Positions 8,670 to 17,664 of a stretch of 64,000 nt of DNA are shown here, one piece after another. Position numbers and translations under genes: made by a program. Source of the stretch: Sphingomonas glacialis (GTDB taxonomy: Bacteria > Pseudomonadota > Alphaproteobacteria > Sphingomonadales > Sphingomonadaceae). Position 1 is the stretch's first letter; every line of letters begins with the position of its first letter. The notes beneath the pieces are model-generated. The model had not been told where the DNA came from. It did not search any database and worked only from the letters and a program-made list of their open reading frames with translations. The stretch is taken from positions 1,459,979-1,523,978 of the forward strand of contig NZ_RCZC01000002.1 of assembly GCF_006439055.1 (NCBI RefSeq), in the 5' to 3' direction.

Positions 8670-8966
8670 TCAATAGCAGCCGTATCGGTTATGCGCGACG
8701 AGCATATCAACTCCAGGCTCGATCAGCGAGCCGCGCAGCTGCCCCGGCGAACACGGAAAGGTCAGCAGTCCGAAGTCGCTTTCGGTCAGATGATGCACTG
8801 CCTTGGTCTCCGGCGGGATGCCGTGCTGAGGTCGATAGAGCCAAGACCTGGGCGGGCCGATCGCCATACCGCGCTCGTCCCCCAGGAGATCGGCTATGCC
8901 GAGTTCGATTACCTCTGCGGGTGGCTCAAAGCCGGTCGTCTCGAGATCAAGGACACGAAAGCGCAT
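8670..8966 (-). pseudogene. DnaQ-like DEDDh 3'-5' exonuclease, truncated
   Basis: 98-residue remnant starting MRFRVLDLETTGFEPPAEVI, which contains exonuclease motif I (Asp-x-Glu in LDLETTG). It continues through IPPETKAVHHLTESDF to DMLVAHN, the start of motif II. Homology ends there in a stop a few residues later (RYGCY). Intact relatives are about twice as long and carry the remaining catalytic Asp and His residues of motifs II and III, so this copy cannot be an active exonuclease. It lies upstream of, and divergent to, the AddB-like gene at 9210. Confidence 0.7.
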
Positions 8967-9209
8967 TTCGGTTTCAATCTCTCACCGGCATCATCGCGCA
9001 GCCAATTAGATTGCAAAATCGCAGCTTCGGCGAAACAATTTTTCCGATAGGTCGATACCGCTGCGATTGCCCGCTTATGCGGAACCATAAAATACTTTTG
9101 CAGTCTTTGGCCTCTCGCCGGTGGGCGGTAAAATCCTCGAAACTGATGACATTGAATGTTGCAGCGTTGCCGCACATGCTGACATGCTCGGCGCACTAGG
9201 GGGGATGGC

Positions 9210-11876
9210 ATGGACGTAGTTTTTGGGCTGTGGGCCGACGGCGGCGCATGCCCCGATCATGGCGGCGGCGAACATGGCGCGTTGGGACAACCGGTCGTCG
9301 GACCGCGCGGACTCATCGACATCATCGAAACCATGCTCGGCAATGGCGGGCCGCCCAGCGCGCAGGTGGTGCGCATTGCGCGACTGCAGGCCTACCTTGC
9401 GGGCCTAGACGGCGAGTTCTTCTGGTCTAAGTCCTTTGCGCTCGACCCTTGGTCGAGCGCGCGCACCTTGCTTAGCTGGCGCGATGAACTTGTCGGCCTT
9501 GGCTGGCGCGATGATGCGACCTGGACCAGCCCGCGTCTGGCGGACCTGGCGACGTTATCGCACGCAGCCCGTGACCTTCCTGACAGTCTGAGCGATCGTA
9601 TTGTCGGAATATTGCAGTCCCTTGAGGCAGCGACGCGCCCGCCAATCGCGCGCGTTCGCCTGATCGACCAGCGTAAGATGTGCCCAAAGCCCTTGCGCCG
9701 ACTCTTGTCGCGGCTTGAGCAGATCGGGTGCCAGATTGAGGAGATCGCACTGGCGCCGGCGCCACCCACAACACGCTCGCTGGGACAGTTGCAACGCTGG
9801 ATGCAGGGCGCGGCGGACGACCTGACCCGTACCGATGACAGTGTCACCGTCGCGACGGCGGCAAGCGCCACGCTTGCTGCCGAAACCGTTGGTCAGTGGA
9901 TTGCTGGACAGGACGCGGACGGCTTCGCGCTGATTGCGCAAGGGGGTGATACGGACCTTCTCGATCACGGACTGGTCGCGTCCGGGCAGCCGCGCGCAGG
10001 CCGCAGCGCGCAGTCGGTCCACCGCGGCTCACTCCAGTTACTCCTGCTGGCATTCACCTCGGCCTGGGCTCCCTTCGATGCGCGCGCGATGATGGAATTG
10101 CTGGTTCTTCCAAATCCGCCGATCTCCCGCCGTGCCGCATGGCGGCTTGCTGCTGCGCTGGAGCAAGCGCCAGGCCGCGGAGGCGAGGCCTGGCGTGACG
10201 CGTGGGATGCGATCGAGGCTGAGGAAAACATACGGGCAGCAGAGGACAGCGACGCTCTGAAGAAAATCGCGCCCCGTCTCGCACGGTGGCGGCGTTGGGC
10301 CGAGCCTAAACTGGCGGATCCCACGGCGGGCATGCCGGTCGAGCAGGCGCTGGAGTTGTGCGATGCCGTCGCGCAATGGGCAGGGCAACGCTACGCCTTG
10401 GCGGATGATATGTTGGCGGCGGCAACCGCCACGCTTGCCAACGAGGTTCGGGCTGCCTTGGCTGCGCTTGGGCGCGAGCGACTTCCCCGTTTGTTGGTGG
10501 AACGCATCATCGAACAGGCGCTCGATGACGGGCAGCCCAACCCGATGGCGCAGGCCGAAGCAGCTGGCTGGCGCGCCGTAACGCATCCGGGCGCGGTCTG
10601 GGCCCCCACTCCCGCAGTCGTGTGGTGGAACTTCAGTGCGACGAGTGACGGCACCGGGCGCTCCCCCTGGAGCGAGAGCGAGCGCACCGAACTTGCAGCA
10701 GCGGGCTGCGCGGCTGATCCCATCGATTTGCCGGCGCGCGCGGTCAGTGCTGCGTGGGAGCGCGCCGTGATGCATGCCCGCGACCATCTGCTGCTGATCA
10801 GCGCCGGGCCAGATTGCGCGAGCGATGAAGCCAGCCATCCGCTGGCGCATCGTCTCAAACCGGCGCTCGATACCCTTGCTACTCGTATCGCGCTGGAGAC
10901 AGCGCTCGCCCGGCCAGAAATTGAGCTTGCCGGGCATTCGCTTTCGCGTTTGGCGATCGCGCCCAGCGCCTTGCCGGCCGCGCGGCTGCAGTGGCCGACC
11001 CCGCCAAAATTTGCCGAGCGATTGGTCGATCATCAGGATTCGGCGACATCGCTTGAAGCCTTGTTGTCGTGCCAATTGATGTGGGCGCTGCGCCATGTCG
11101 CCAATCTGCGCCCGGGCCGCGTCCGCGCGATCCCCGATGGCAACCAGCTATTGGGAAACCTGGCACACGCGTTGGCGCGCACAATCTTCACACCGGGGCC
11201 GCCTCCCGACCCGGCAGCGGCTGAGACCACGGCGACTGAATTGCTCGATGCCCATATCGACGAACTTGCGGCACCGCTGCGCCAGCCTGAGCTGGCAGAA
11301 GAGTTGAACCTCGCGCGGCGGCGATTACCGCGCGCGATGGCAAGCTTGGCACGCTGCCTTCAGGACAATGGGTTGCTGGTGGAGGCTACCGAGCAACAGG
11401 TCAGTGGCACGTTCGAAACGCTGCTGGCGCTGCGCGGCGCGGTCGATCTCGTCGCACGCGATCCCGCCGGTAATGCCGTGATTGTCGATCTCAAGTGGAC
11501 ACGGAGCGACAAGAACCGCGTCGACGAGCTGGAAAGCGGTCGGGCCGTTCAAATCGCAACCTATGGCGCGTTGGTCGCCGGCGACGCGCCCTATCGTGCC
11601 GGCTATTTTCTGCTCAACCAGCAGCAATTCGCAACGCTGGCTGGCGAAGGGCTTATCGGCCGCGAGGTTGCCGCCCAGCGGGACTTTGGCGAAACATGGG
11701 CGGCCATCCTCAGCTCGTGGCAGAGCTGGCGCACCGCGGCTGATAACGGGCAACTGCTGTCAACAGGCGTGCCGGGGGCGGCCGACCTCGCGCCGCTCGA
11801 CATTGCGTTGGTGCGCGAAGTGCGGTGCGAATGGTGCGATTATGCCACGCTATGCCGCGTGCGAGGCCTGTCATGA
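9210..11876 (+). CDS. AddB/Cas4-like PD-(D/E)XK nuclease with a four-cysteine (Fe-S type) cluster
   Basis: 888-residue protein resembling the AddB subunit of double-strand-break repair nucleases. The C-terminal ~270 residues form a RecB/Cas4-type nuclease: a lone Cys (LLSCQLMW, near 621), the acidic residue in LRGAVDLVARD, IVDLKWT (near 757-763), then CEWCDYATLC (Cys 873, 876, 882). The Cys...Cx2Cx5C spacing is that of AddB/Cas4 4Fe-4S nucleases. The N-terminal two thirds show no Walker A, so the helicase-like part is degenerate or absent. The ATG at 9210 follows a GGGGGG Shine-Dalgarno-like run. Its stop overlaps the AddA-like start (ATGA), so the two form one unit. It is smaller and diverged compared with housekeeping AddB. 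Confidence 0.72.
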   Translation: MDVVFGLWADGGACPDHGGGEHGALGQPVVGPRGLIDIIETMLGNGGPPSAQVVRIARLQAYLAGLDGEFFWSKSFALDPWSSARTLLSWRDELVGLGWRDDATWTSPRLADLATLSHAARDLPDSLSDRIVGILQSLEAATRPPIARVRLIDQRKMCPKPLRRLLSRLEQIGCQIEEIALAPAPPTTRSLGQLQRWMQGAADDLTRTDDSVTVATAASATLAAETVGQWIAGQDADGFALIAQGGDTDLLDHGLVASGQPRAGRSAQSVHRGSLQLLLLAFTSAWAPFDARAMMELLVLPNPPISRRAAWRLAAALEQAPGRGGEAWRDAWDAIEAEENIRAAEDSDALKKIAPRLARWRRWAEPKLADPTAGMPVEQALELCDAVAQWAGQRYALADDMLAAATATLANEVRAALAALGRERLPRLLVERIIEQALDDGQPNPMAQAEAAGWRAVTHPGAVWAPTPAVVWWNFSATSDGTGRSPWSESERTELAAAGCAADPIDLPARAVSAAWERAVMHARDHLLLISAGPDCASDEASHPLAHRLKPALDTLATRIALETALARPEIELAGHSLSRLAIAPSALPAARLQWPTPPKFAERLVDHQDSATSLEALLSCQLMWALRHVANLRPGRVRAIPDGNQLLGNLAHALARTIFTPGPPPDPAAAETTATELLDAHIDELAAPLRQPELAEELNLARRRLPRAMASLARCLQDNGLLVEATEQQVSGTFETLLALRGAVDLVARDPAGNAVIVDLKWTRSDKNRVDELESGRAVQIATYGALVAGDAPYRAGYFLLNQQQFATLAGEGLIGREVAAQRDFGETWAAILSSWQSWRTAADNGQLLSTGVPGAADLAPLDIALVREVRCEWCDYATLCRVRGLS

Positions 11877-14800
11877 CGGAGAATGCCGTGCTCAACCCAG
11901 TCAACACGATCGTTGCGAGCGCCGGGACCGGCAAGACCTACCGGCTGGTCGAGGATATCGCGGCGGCAGTAATCGCCGGCATGCCCCCGCACCGTGTTCT
12001 CGCAACGACGTTCACTAAGAAAGCCGCGGCCGAGCTCGCCGGGCGGGTGCGCGCGCGGCTGATCAGCGCCGGTCATCCTCAGCTCGGCGCCGCCATGCTG
12101 TCGGCGCGGATCGGCACCGTTAATTCGGTCTGCGGCACCCTCATCGCTGAATTTGCCTTTGAGATGGGTTTTGCGCCTGTCGCCGACGTCATCGCCGAGG
12201 ATCAGCAAGCTGCAATCTTCGCGCGCGCCGCTGGCCCGGTTATTGAGGCGCATGGCCGGGCGATTAGTGACATTGCCGAGCGCCTCGGAATCCCCGCGCG
12301 GAGCTACGCGGGCCAAGGGCGCAAGGTCAGCGGCTGGCACGATGAGGTGTTTCGCATTGTCGATCTGGCGCGCTCCAACGGTATCGCCGCCGACCGCCTT
12401 GCGCTGAGCGCGGCGCGATCGAGTGCGGGCCTGCTTGCGCTCTTTCCAGAGCCCACGCGCACTGCGCAGGATCTGGACAATGCACTCAAAGCGGCGCTGC
12501 AAACCTGCATCGCCCAGATCAACCAAACACGCGACAGTTTGAAGGCAGGCACGGTCAAGGAAATACTGACGGTCGAGAAAGCGCTCCGGGCCCTCGACAA
12601 TGGCGACGCGCTTGCTTGGGCCGACTGGGCCCGGCTCACAAAGGTCGGGTCGATCAAGGCGGACGCGGCGCTGTTCACTGACGTCCTGGCAGCCGCAGTC
12701 GAACATCCATCGCATCCACGGCTGCGCGACGACATCGACCAATATATCCGCCTCATGTTCGAATGCGCGCGCGAGGCAATGGCCGCCTACGACGCCTATA
12801 AGCGAGCGCGCGGCCTCGTCGACTTCGTCGATCAGGAGATGCTCGCCCTGGACATCGTGCGTGCGCCGCAAAACGCCGAGCGCCTCAAGGAATTGATTGG
12901 CGCGGTCTTCGTCGACGAGTATCAGGATTCGAGCCCGATCCAGATCGCGATCTTCTCTGCGCTTGCGCGCGTCGCGGGGGCGAACCTGTGGGTGGGCGAC
13001 CCGAAACAGTCGATCTACGGGTTTCGCGACGCCGATCCCGCGCTCACATCGACGGCTGCGGCCGCGATCACCGCGGCCAGTGATGGCACCGTCAATTTTC
13101 TCCGTCGATCGTACCGAACGCGTCCGCAACTCGCCACTTTCGTCAACGCCGCGATCACGCCCAACATGCTGCGCGCCGGCATGACCGTCGACGAAATCGC
13201 TTTCGATGGTTGCGAACGACCTGAACTGGAAGGCACGCCGGCTGCCCTGTCGGTGTGGTCGGTTGCCGGCAAAAATAAGAACGATCGCGCTGCGCTGCTG
13301 GCGGCTCGCGTCGCCGGGTTGCTCGACGAAGCGACCACCTGGCCAGTAACCAATAAGGATAATACCACGCGGCCGGCGCATGGCGGCGATATCGCCATAC
13401 TGTGCCGCGGCAATGCGCAGGTGATCGATCTCGCTGTCGCGCTGGCGCAGCACGGGGTCAAGGTTGCGGTCGACCAACCCGGGCTGATCGACCAGCCGGA
13501 GATCGAGCTGATCTTGGCGGCGTTTCGCTGGATCGCGGATTCCAGCGACAGCCTCGCTTTGGCCGAACTTGCGCGATTGTCCTCGGATGACGATTTGTGG
13601 TTCGAACATGTGTTCGAGGGCGATGCTCGCGACAAGCTTGCTGACGCCTTGCCGTTTGCCACTGCGCTCGGCGCAATCAGAGAACGAGCTGCGAGCTATA
13701 CACCAGCCGAGGTGCTCGACGCCGTTCTCCATGTCGATACGCTGATGGCAAGCCTGCTGCGCTGGGGAGATGCCGAGCGCCGGCTCCAGAATATCGAAGC
13801 ACTGCGCGGCTTGATGATCCTGTACCAGGATGAGCAGCGCAGCGAGCGGCAAGCAGCGACGCTCGCGGGTGCCAGTGCGTGGCTGGCCGAGCGCGGCGAT
13901 GCACGCCAGCCGCCAAGCCGCGATCCGCAGGCGGTCAATATCCTGACCTATCATGCCGCCAAGGGACTGGAGTGGCCAATCGTCATTCTCGCGGCACTCG
14001 ACGACCCAGCCAAGGCTTGGCCGTTCGGCGTATCTGCGGAAGATGAGACCCCACCCCATTGGGCAGATCCGCTGGCCGCACGCATCCTCAGTTACTGGCC
14101 GTGGCCGTACGGCGAACAGCGCGCCAAGGTGCATCTCGACGAGGCCGCAGCGCAGTCGCCGCAAGGTGCGGATGCCATGCGGGATGAGCGGCTCGAACGT
14201 GTGCGCTTGCTGTACGTCGGACTGACTCGCGCACGCGATCATCTTGCGCTCGCGGTCACCAGCGATAAGCAGCCGTGGCTTTGCGAGCTCACCGGCGATG
14301 ACGACGCACCGCTCATTGCCGCTCAGGCCGGCATGCCGCTCAGCGTCGCGGGCACGGCGATACCGACGCGCGATCAGCCAACCCCTGCCACGATAGCCGA
14401 AACGCCGCCGGCTCCGCCCACCGAATATGCGCGTGTGCCGGTCGCCCCGGTTGACCATCTGCCGCTACGCGTGCGTCCCAGCGCGACGCGTTTCGATGGC
14501 CTGACCGTCAAGCTGACACTAGGCGAGCGACTTGGTCCGCGCTTTGCGCTGACCGGCGATCCGGACCTTCAGCTGCTCGGGGAAGCGGTGCATCGTTTTC
14601 TCGCCGCCGACAATGTTACAGCGGCGCCGGATGTGCGCTTGAAGCGCGCTGGCGCCATGCTGGCGCGGTGGGGCGCGCCGCAGCTGCGCGGCGAGGATCT
14701 GGTTGAGATATCCAACCGGCTGCACGCGTTTATCACGCGGCAATTTCCTGACGGCACCCGGCATGACGAATGGCCGGTGCACGCGCTTGAAAATGGCCAG

Positions 14801-15028
14801 GTTATCGCCGGCCGCCTCGACCTGTTGATCGATCTTGGCGACGGCTATGCCATCATCGACCACAAAAGCTTTCCAGGCTCTATGGCGGTCGACAGCGATC
14901 GGTTGCGCGCCTTCGCCGGGCAGGTCGAACTCTATGCGCGCGCGCTCGGCCAGATCACGGGTCGCACGCGCTTCGAATATTGGCTGCATCAGCCCGTCAG
15001 CGGCATGATGTCGCGCGTTGAATTTTGA
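11873..15028 (+). CDS. AddA/RecB-like UvrD-family helicase-nuclease
   Basis: 1051-residue superfamily 1 helicase joined to a nuclease, the expected partner of the AddB-like protein. Motifs in order: Walker A ASAGTGKT (15-22), TTFTKKAAAELAGRV, FVDEYQDSSPIQ (near 346-357), GDPKQSIYGFRDADP, RSYRTRPQLA, NILTYHAAKGLEWP and LLYVGLTRARDHL. The C-terminal nuclease keeps GRLDLLIDLGDGYAIIDHKS, i.e. the Asp and Asp-x-Lys residues (near 985-997). The ATG at 11873 overlaps the previous stop by four bases, although the frame is open from 11825. A strong terminator follows at 15035. It probably unwinds and degrades DNA ends; whether it works in repair or defence is unknown. Confidence 0.85.
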   Translation: MTENAVLNPVNTIVASAGTGKTYRLVEDIAAAVIAGMPPHRVLATTFTKKAAAELAGRVRARLISAGHPQLGAAMLSARIGTVNSVCGTLIAEFAFEMGFAPVADVIAEDQQAAIFARAAGPVIEAHGRAISDIAERLGIPARSYAGQGRKVSGWHDEVFRIVDLARSNGIAADRLALSAARSSAGLLALFPEPTRTAQDLDNALKAALQTCIAQINQTRDSLKAGTVKEILTVEKALRALDNGDALAWADWARLTKVGSIKADAALFTDVLAAAVEHPSHPRLRDDIDQYIRLMFECAREAMAAYDAYKRARGLVDFVDQEMLALDIVRAPQNAERLKELIGAVFVDEYQDSSPIQIAIFSALARVAGANLWVGDPKQSIYGFRDADPALTSTAAAAITAASDGTVNFLRRSYRTRPQLATFVNAAITPNMLRAGMTVDEIAFDGCERPELEGTPAALSVWSVAGKNKNDRAALLAARVAGLLDEATTWPVTNKDNTTRPAHGGDIAILCRGNAQVIDLAVALAQHGVKVAVDQPGLIDQPEIELILAAFRWIADSSDSLALAELARLSSDDDLWFEHVFEGDARDKLADALPFATALGAIRERAASYTPAEVLDAVLHVDTLMASLLRWGDAERRLQNIEALRGLMILYQDEQRSERQAATLAGASAWLAERGDARQPPSRDPQAVNILTYHAAKGLEWPIVILAALDDPAKAWPFGVSAEDETPPHWADPLAARILSYWPWPYGEQRAKVHLDEAAAQSPQGADAMRDERLERVRLLYVGLTRARDHLALAVTSDKQPWLCELTGDDDAPLIAAQAGMPLSVAGTAIPTRDQPTPATIAETPPAPPTEYARVPVAPVDHLPLRVRPSATRFDGLTVKLTLGERLGPRFALTGDPDLQLLGEAVHRFLAADNVTAAPDVRLKRAGAMLARWGAPQLRGEDLVEISNRLHAFITRQFPDGTRHDEWPVHALENGQVIAGRLDLLIDLGDGYAIIDHKSFPGSMAVDSDRLRAFAGQVELYARALGQITGRTRFEYWLHQPVSGMMSRVEF

Positions 15029-15034
15029 TGCGTT

Positions 15035-15068
15035 AAGGGGCGCCCGCGTAGCGAACGCCCCTTTTTTT
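15035..15068 (+). terminator. Rho-independent terminator after the AddAB-like operon
   Basis: AAGGGGCG (15035-15042) pairs with CGCCCCTT (15056-15063) around a 13-base loop that is itself partly self-complementary (CGCGTAGCG). The right arm runs into seven T residues on the + strand. It lies between the stop of the rightward helicase (15028) and the stop of the leftward E1 gene (15081). In the leftward direction the hairpin is followed only by TTAA, so it is mainly a terminator for the + strand but may slow both. Confidence 0.85.
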
Positions 15069-15080
15069 ATGCTGCGACGT

Positions 15081-16367
15081 TCAGGCGGCGTGTCGAACAC
15101 GGCTCGCCCGGCAGCCGACCGGGCAAGCCGCGTTGCTGGCCAAGGGCATGGCAGAATAGGCCCAGCCTTCGGGGCGCAGCGCATTCAAGAATTGCTGCTG
15201 GTCGCGCAGCGCCGGGCCTTCGTGTCCCAGTGTGCGCTGCCAGCGTGCCACCAACAGCAAGCCCGACAGGAGCGACACGAACGCCGCGGTCGGGATAGGA
15301 CCGGTCGGCATCGCGGCAACCGGGTGCAGGCAGCCAACGCAAGGCTGATCGGGTGCGTGCGATGACACCATCACGGCATAGCCTTCGGTTGCGCCCACGC
15401 CGAGCCAATCGGGCCCCGCCGCCTGGGCCGCCCAGCGCGACGCGATATCATCAACCCCCACCAGCACGGTCGATCCGAGCGGCATACCAGCTTCGTAACG
15501 CGACGGTGTCGGGGACAGCGTGACGCCGTCGATCATCTTTGCCAGGTCGACGACCTTATACTCATCGAGCGCACCGCGGCGCAGCAGGGCATTGCGGTTG
15601 AGGTTGCTGAGCGCGGAGCGATCGTCGTCGAGGACACGTCCATCGCCGGTCACACCAGGTAATCTGGCCAATGCGAACAAGGCAGCGTTTGCGATAGCGC
15701 CTCCGCTGATCAAATCGAACGACGCAAGCGCGACCGATTGCGGCGTGTCAGCCGGCGCGAGATTGAAAATAGTTTCTCCGGCGGGTGCGTAGAGTTCATC
15801 GAAATATTCGCGCGCATGCGCATGCGGCGCGAGCCGGCGCATCGCCATCTTGAAGCCCTCGGCCGCGGCCAGCACGCCGGCGGCAATGCCGCCAAGCGGC
15901 CAGGCGTCCCCCGACCAGCGCGTCGGCTGGGTCGACAGGCGTGCCGACCAGGAGCCAGCGTCGAGCATGATGGCACTTTGCGCCTGCGGTGGCACTGCAG
16001 CCGCGCCGAAGACGATCGCCAGATCGGTTGCGTCCGGCATGCCCAAATGAAAAGCCCGGCCGGGCAAGAGATTCTCTCCGGCATCGACAAGGCCAGCTAA
16101 CAGCGCGGCACCGCGCAGGGGTGGCTGCGCGCCCAAACGTGCGGCTTCGGGTGCCGCGATCCACACCTCATGGCCCGAGCGTGCCAGGGTCAGCGCGGCG
16201 GTCACCAGCGCCGACTGCCCGGAATGCGTGGCCAAGGTGTCTGGCCCAGCGCTCAAGGCGACGCGCGTCGTCGTCAACGCCTCGAGCAAAGCCGTGTCAT
16301 CGACTTCGGGAACCAGGTCGTTGCGCATCAGCAGGAGCGTGCGCGACAAACTCTCGACTAGGGACAT
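15081..16367 (-). CDS. E1-like (ThiF/UBA family) adenylating enzyme
   Basis: 428-residue protein of the ubiquitin-activating E1/ThiF family, expected to adenylate the C-terminus of the neighbouring ubiquitin-like protein. The active-looking Rossmann part is in the second half: ISGGAIANA (near 220-228), then DDDRSALSNLNRNALL (247-262), the Asp...SNLNR signature of the family. Residues ~40-210 look like a second, degenerate Rossmann-type unit (SGQSALVTAALTLARSGHEV). The protein has only four cysteines, CVGC (343-346) and CPVGC (415-419), which look like a zinc site and leave no obvious catalytic Cys. The glycine loop is also weaker than canonical. The ATG at 16367 overlaps the JAB gene stop (TGATG). 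Confidence 0.8.
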   Translation of the reverse strand: MSLVESLSRTLLLMRNDLVPEVDDTALLEALTTTRVALSAGPDTLATHSGQSALVTAALTLARSGHEVWIAAPEAARLGAQPPLRGAALLAGLVDAGENLLPGRAFHLGMPDATDLAIVFGAAAVPPQAQSAIMLDAGSWSARLSTQPTRWSGDAWPLGGIAAGVLAAAEGFKMAMRRLAPHAHAREYFDELYAPAGETIFNLAPADTPQSVALASFDLISGGAIANAALFALARLPGVTGDGRVLDDDRSALSNLNRNALLRRGALDEYKVVDLAKMIDGVTLSPTPSRYEAGMPLGSTVLVGVDDIASRWAAQAAGPDWLGVGATEGYAVMVSSHAPDQPCVGCLHPVAAMPTGPIPTAAFVSLLSGLLLVARWQRTLGHEGPALRDQQQFLNALRPEGWAYSAMPLASNAACPVGCRASRVRHAA

Positions 16368-16807
16368 CAGATGATCTCCAGATGATCGTGGATCGAAACC
16401 TCGGACCAACGGCCGGCGTCGTCCAGCTGGGCAAGAAAGGCTGCATCAAATCCGATGTCGCCCGTAGCGAAGCGCGGGATGACGAGGCTCAGAAACCCCG
16501 GTACGGCCAGAATCGGAAATGCGTCGTCGGTGGCGGAGTGATAAGCGGCGCCAGGGTGGGTGTGAACCTGCACGCGAACGCCCTCCCCAGCCTCGCCCAA
16601 TTCCGTCCAGAAATGTGTCAGCCAGGCCCCGTCGAGCTGGAACCCGCCCGCACTCGCGCTGTGGGTAGGGTGAACCATGCGCGTGATCAGCTCTGGGTCG
16701 GACCAAGGTCCGACCCAAAGTGCCTGACATTCTCTGCGGCCAGCGCCGCAGCACCGCAGCTGCTCGAAACTTTGCGCGAACAGCTGCCGGGAGATCTTGA
16801 CAGTCAC
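16367..16807 (-). CDS. JAB/JAMM-type metallopeptidase (deubiquitinase-like)
   Basis: 146-residue JAB1/MPN-domain protein that would cleave ubiquitin-like conjugates or precursors. The zinc and catalytic residues of the JAMM motif are all present: VQVHTHPGAAYHSATDDAF gives His82, His84, Ser91 and Asp94, with a candidate catalytic Glu at 26 (RREC). GTG at 16807 is the start, two bases after the stop of the ubiquitin-like gene, and the stop overlaps the E1 start, so the three genes are tightly coupled. It is unusually Cys-rich near residues 19-27. Since the adjacent ubiquitin-like protein already ends in Gly-Gly, its likely role is removal of conjugates or separation of repeats. Confidence 0.83.
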   Translation of the reverse strand: MTVKISRQLFAQSFEQLRCCGAGRRECQALWVGPWSDPELITRMVHPTHSASAGGFQLDGAWLTHFWTELGEAGEGVRVQVHTHPGAAYHSATDDAFPILAVPGFLSLVIPRFATGDIGFDAAFLAQLDDAGRWSEVSIHDHLEII

Positions 16808-16809
16808 GG

Positions 16810-17562
16810 TCAGCCGCCCTGAACTGCGCGGGGACGCAACAGGAGCTGGCCGTCGGGCACAATCGCTTCCTCGGCCACGGTGTGGTTGGGATCAAGAATG
16901 CGCCCGCTTGCCGGCTCGACCAGCACCAGATCGCCGCCAGGGTTGCCGAACAAGGGTCGCGCGGCAGCCAGCACCTCGGCGATTCGCTCCTGGGGCTTTA
17001 CGCGCAGGCGGCGCAACACACCGTTGAAATTGATCGTGACTTCAAAGCCGGGCACGGGCCTGGGTGCAGCGACGAAGCGTTCGACACCCGGCGTAGCGAG
17101 ATTGATGACGCTGTCGGGCGTTATGGGCACATCGGTGCCGCCGGGGGTATCGATGAAAAGCATCTCGCTCGCATCAAGCGTCGCCAGGCTGTAAAGTTCT
17201 TCGCCGGTGATGGTGGCGCGGCCCCACAGCAATTCTTGTCCCTGAAGGAAGGCGGGGAACAAGATATCGGTGCGGAAGGCGATCACGCGCTCGATCCCAC
17301 GCGCCCTCAAGTCGAGTGGTTCACCGAGGCGGACGTCTTCCATCGGACCGCTGGGCAACAGCGCAACGAGGGCGACCTGTTCGACGCCGCGGATACCTGC
17401 CGCTTCCAGGATTTGGCGCCCGAGCGGCACCGGATCAGTGAACGTCAACGGGCGAAAGTTCAGGTCGCCATCCCCGAAATGCAGGATGTAGCGGGTGGCC
17501 TGACCGCGCTCGATGCCGTCATCGCGGGCCTCGGTGAGGCCGTCCAAATGTTCGTAATTCAT
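16810..17562 (-). CDS. Tandem ubiquitin-like (multi-ubiquitin) protein ending in Gly-Gly
   Basis: 250-residue protein with three beta-grasp-like repeats at roughly 23-97, 98-163 and 168-246. Repeat 1 has the multi-ubiquitin pattern YILHFGDGDLNFRPLTFTD, then GRQILEAAGI, then EDVRLGEPLDLRARGIERV. Repeat 3 shows FEVTINFNGVLRRLRVKP and ends GQLLLRPRAVQGG. The natural C-terminus is Gly-Gly, the form an E1 can adenylate directly. The ATG at 17562 has GGAG nine bases upstream, and 102 bases separate it from the helicase gene. It is followed at once by JAB and E1 genes, which makes the modifier role convincing. The substrates are unknown. Confidence 0.83.
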   Translation of the reverse strand: MNYEHLDGLTEARDDGIERGQATRYILHFGDGDLNFRPLTFTDPVPLGRQILEAAGIRGVEQVALVALLPSGPMEDVRLGEPLDLRARGIERVIAFRTDILFPAFLQGQELLWGRATITGEELYSLATLDASEMLFIDTPGGTDVPITPDSVINLATPGVERFVAAPRPVPGFEVTINFNGVLRRLRVKPQERIAEVLAAARPLFGNPGGDLVLVEPASGRILDPNHTVAEEAIVPDGQLLLRPRAVQGG

Positions 17563-17664
17563 TGATCAACTCCAACCGTGAAGCCTTCAATTGGGCTCTG
17601 GTTGGTCAATCGCGCCGGGTGTGCTCGACCGGAACGACAAGCGCGGGCATCACGACGATTTTTT

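Noticed and set aside
8272..8673. 133-residue leftward frame
   Set aside because: No recognisable fold, no ribosome-binding site and mixed composition; it lies in a decayed zone.
11840..14458. 872-residue leftward frame
   Set aside because: It mirrors the AddA-like helicase, which has every UvrD motif on the + strand. It is an antisense frame kept open by high GC.
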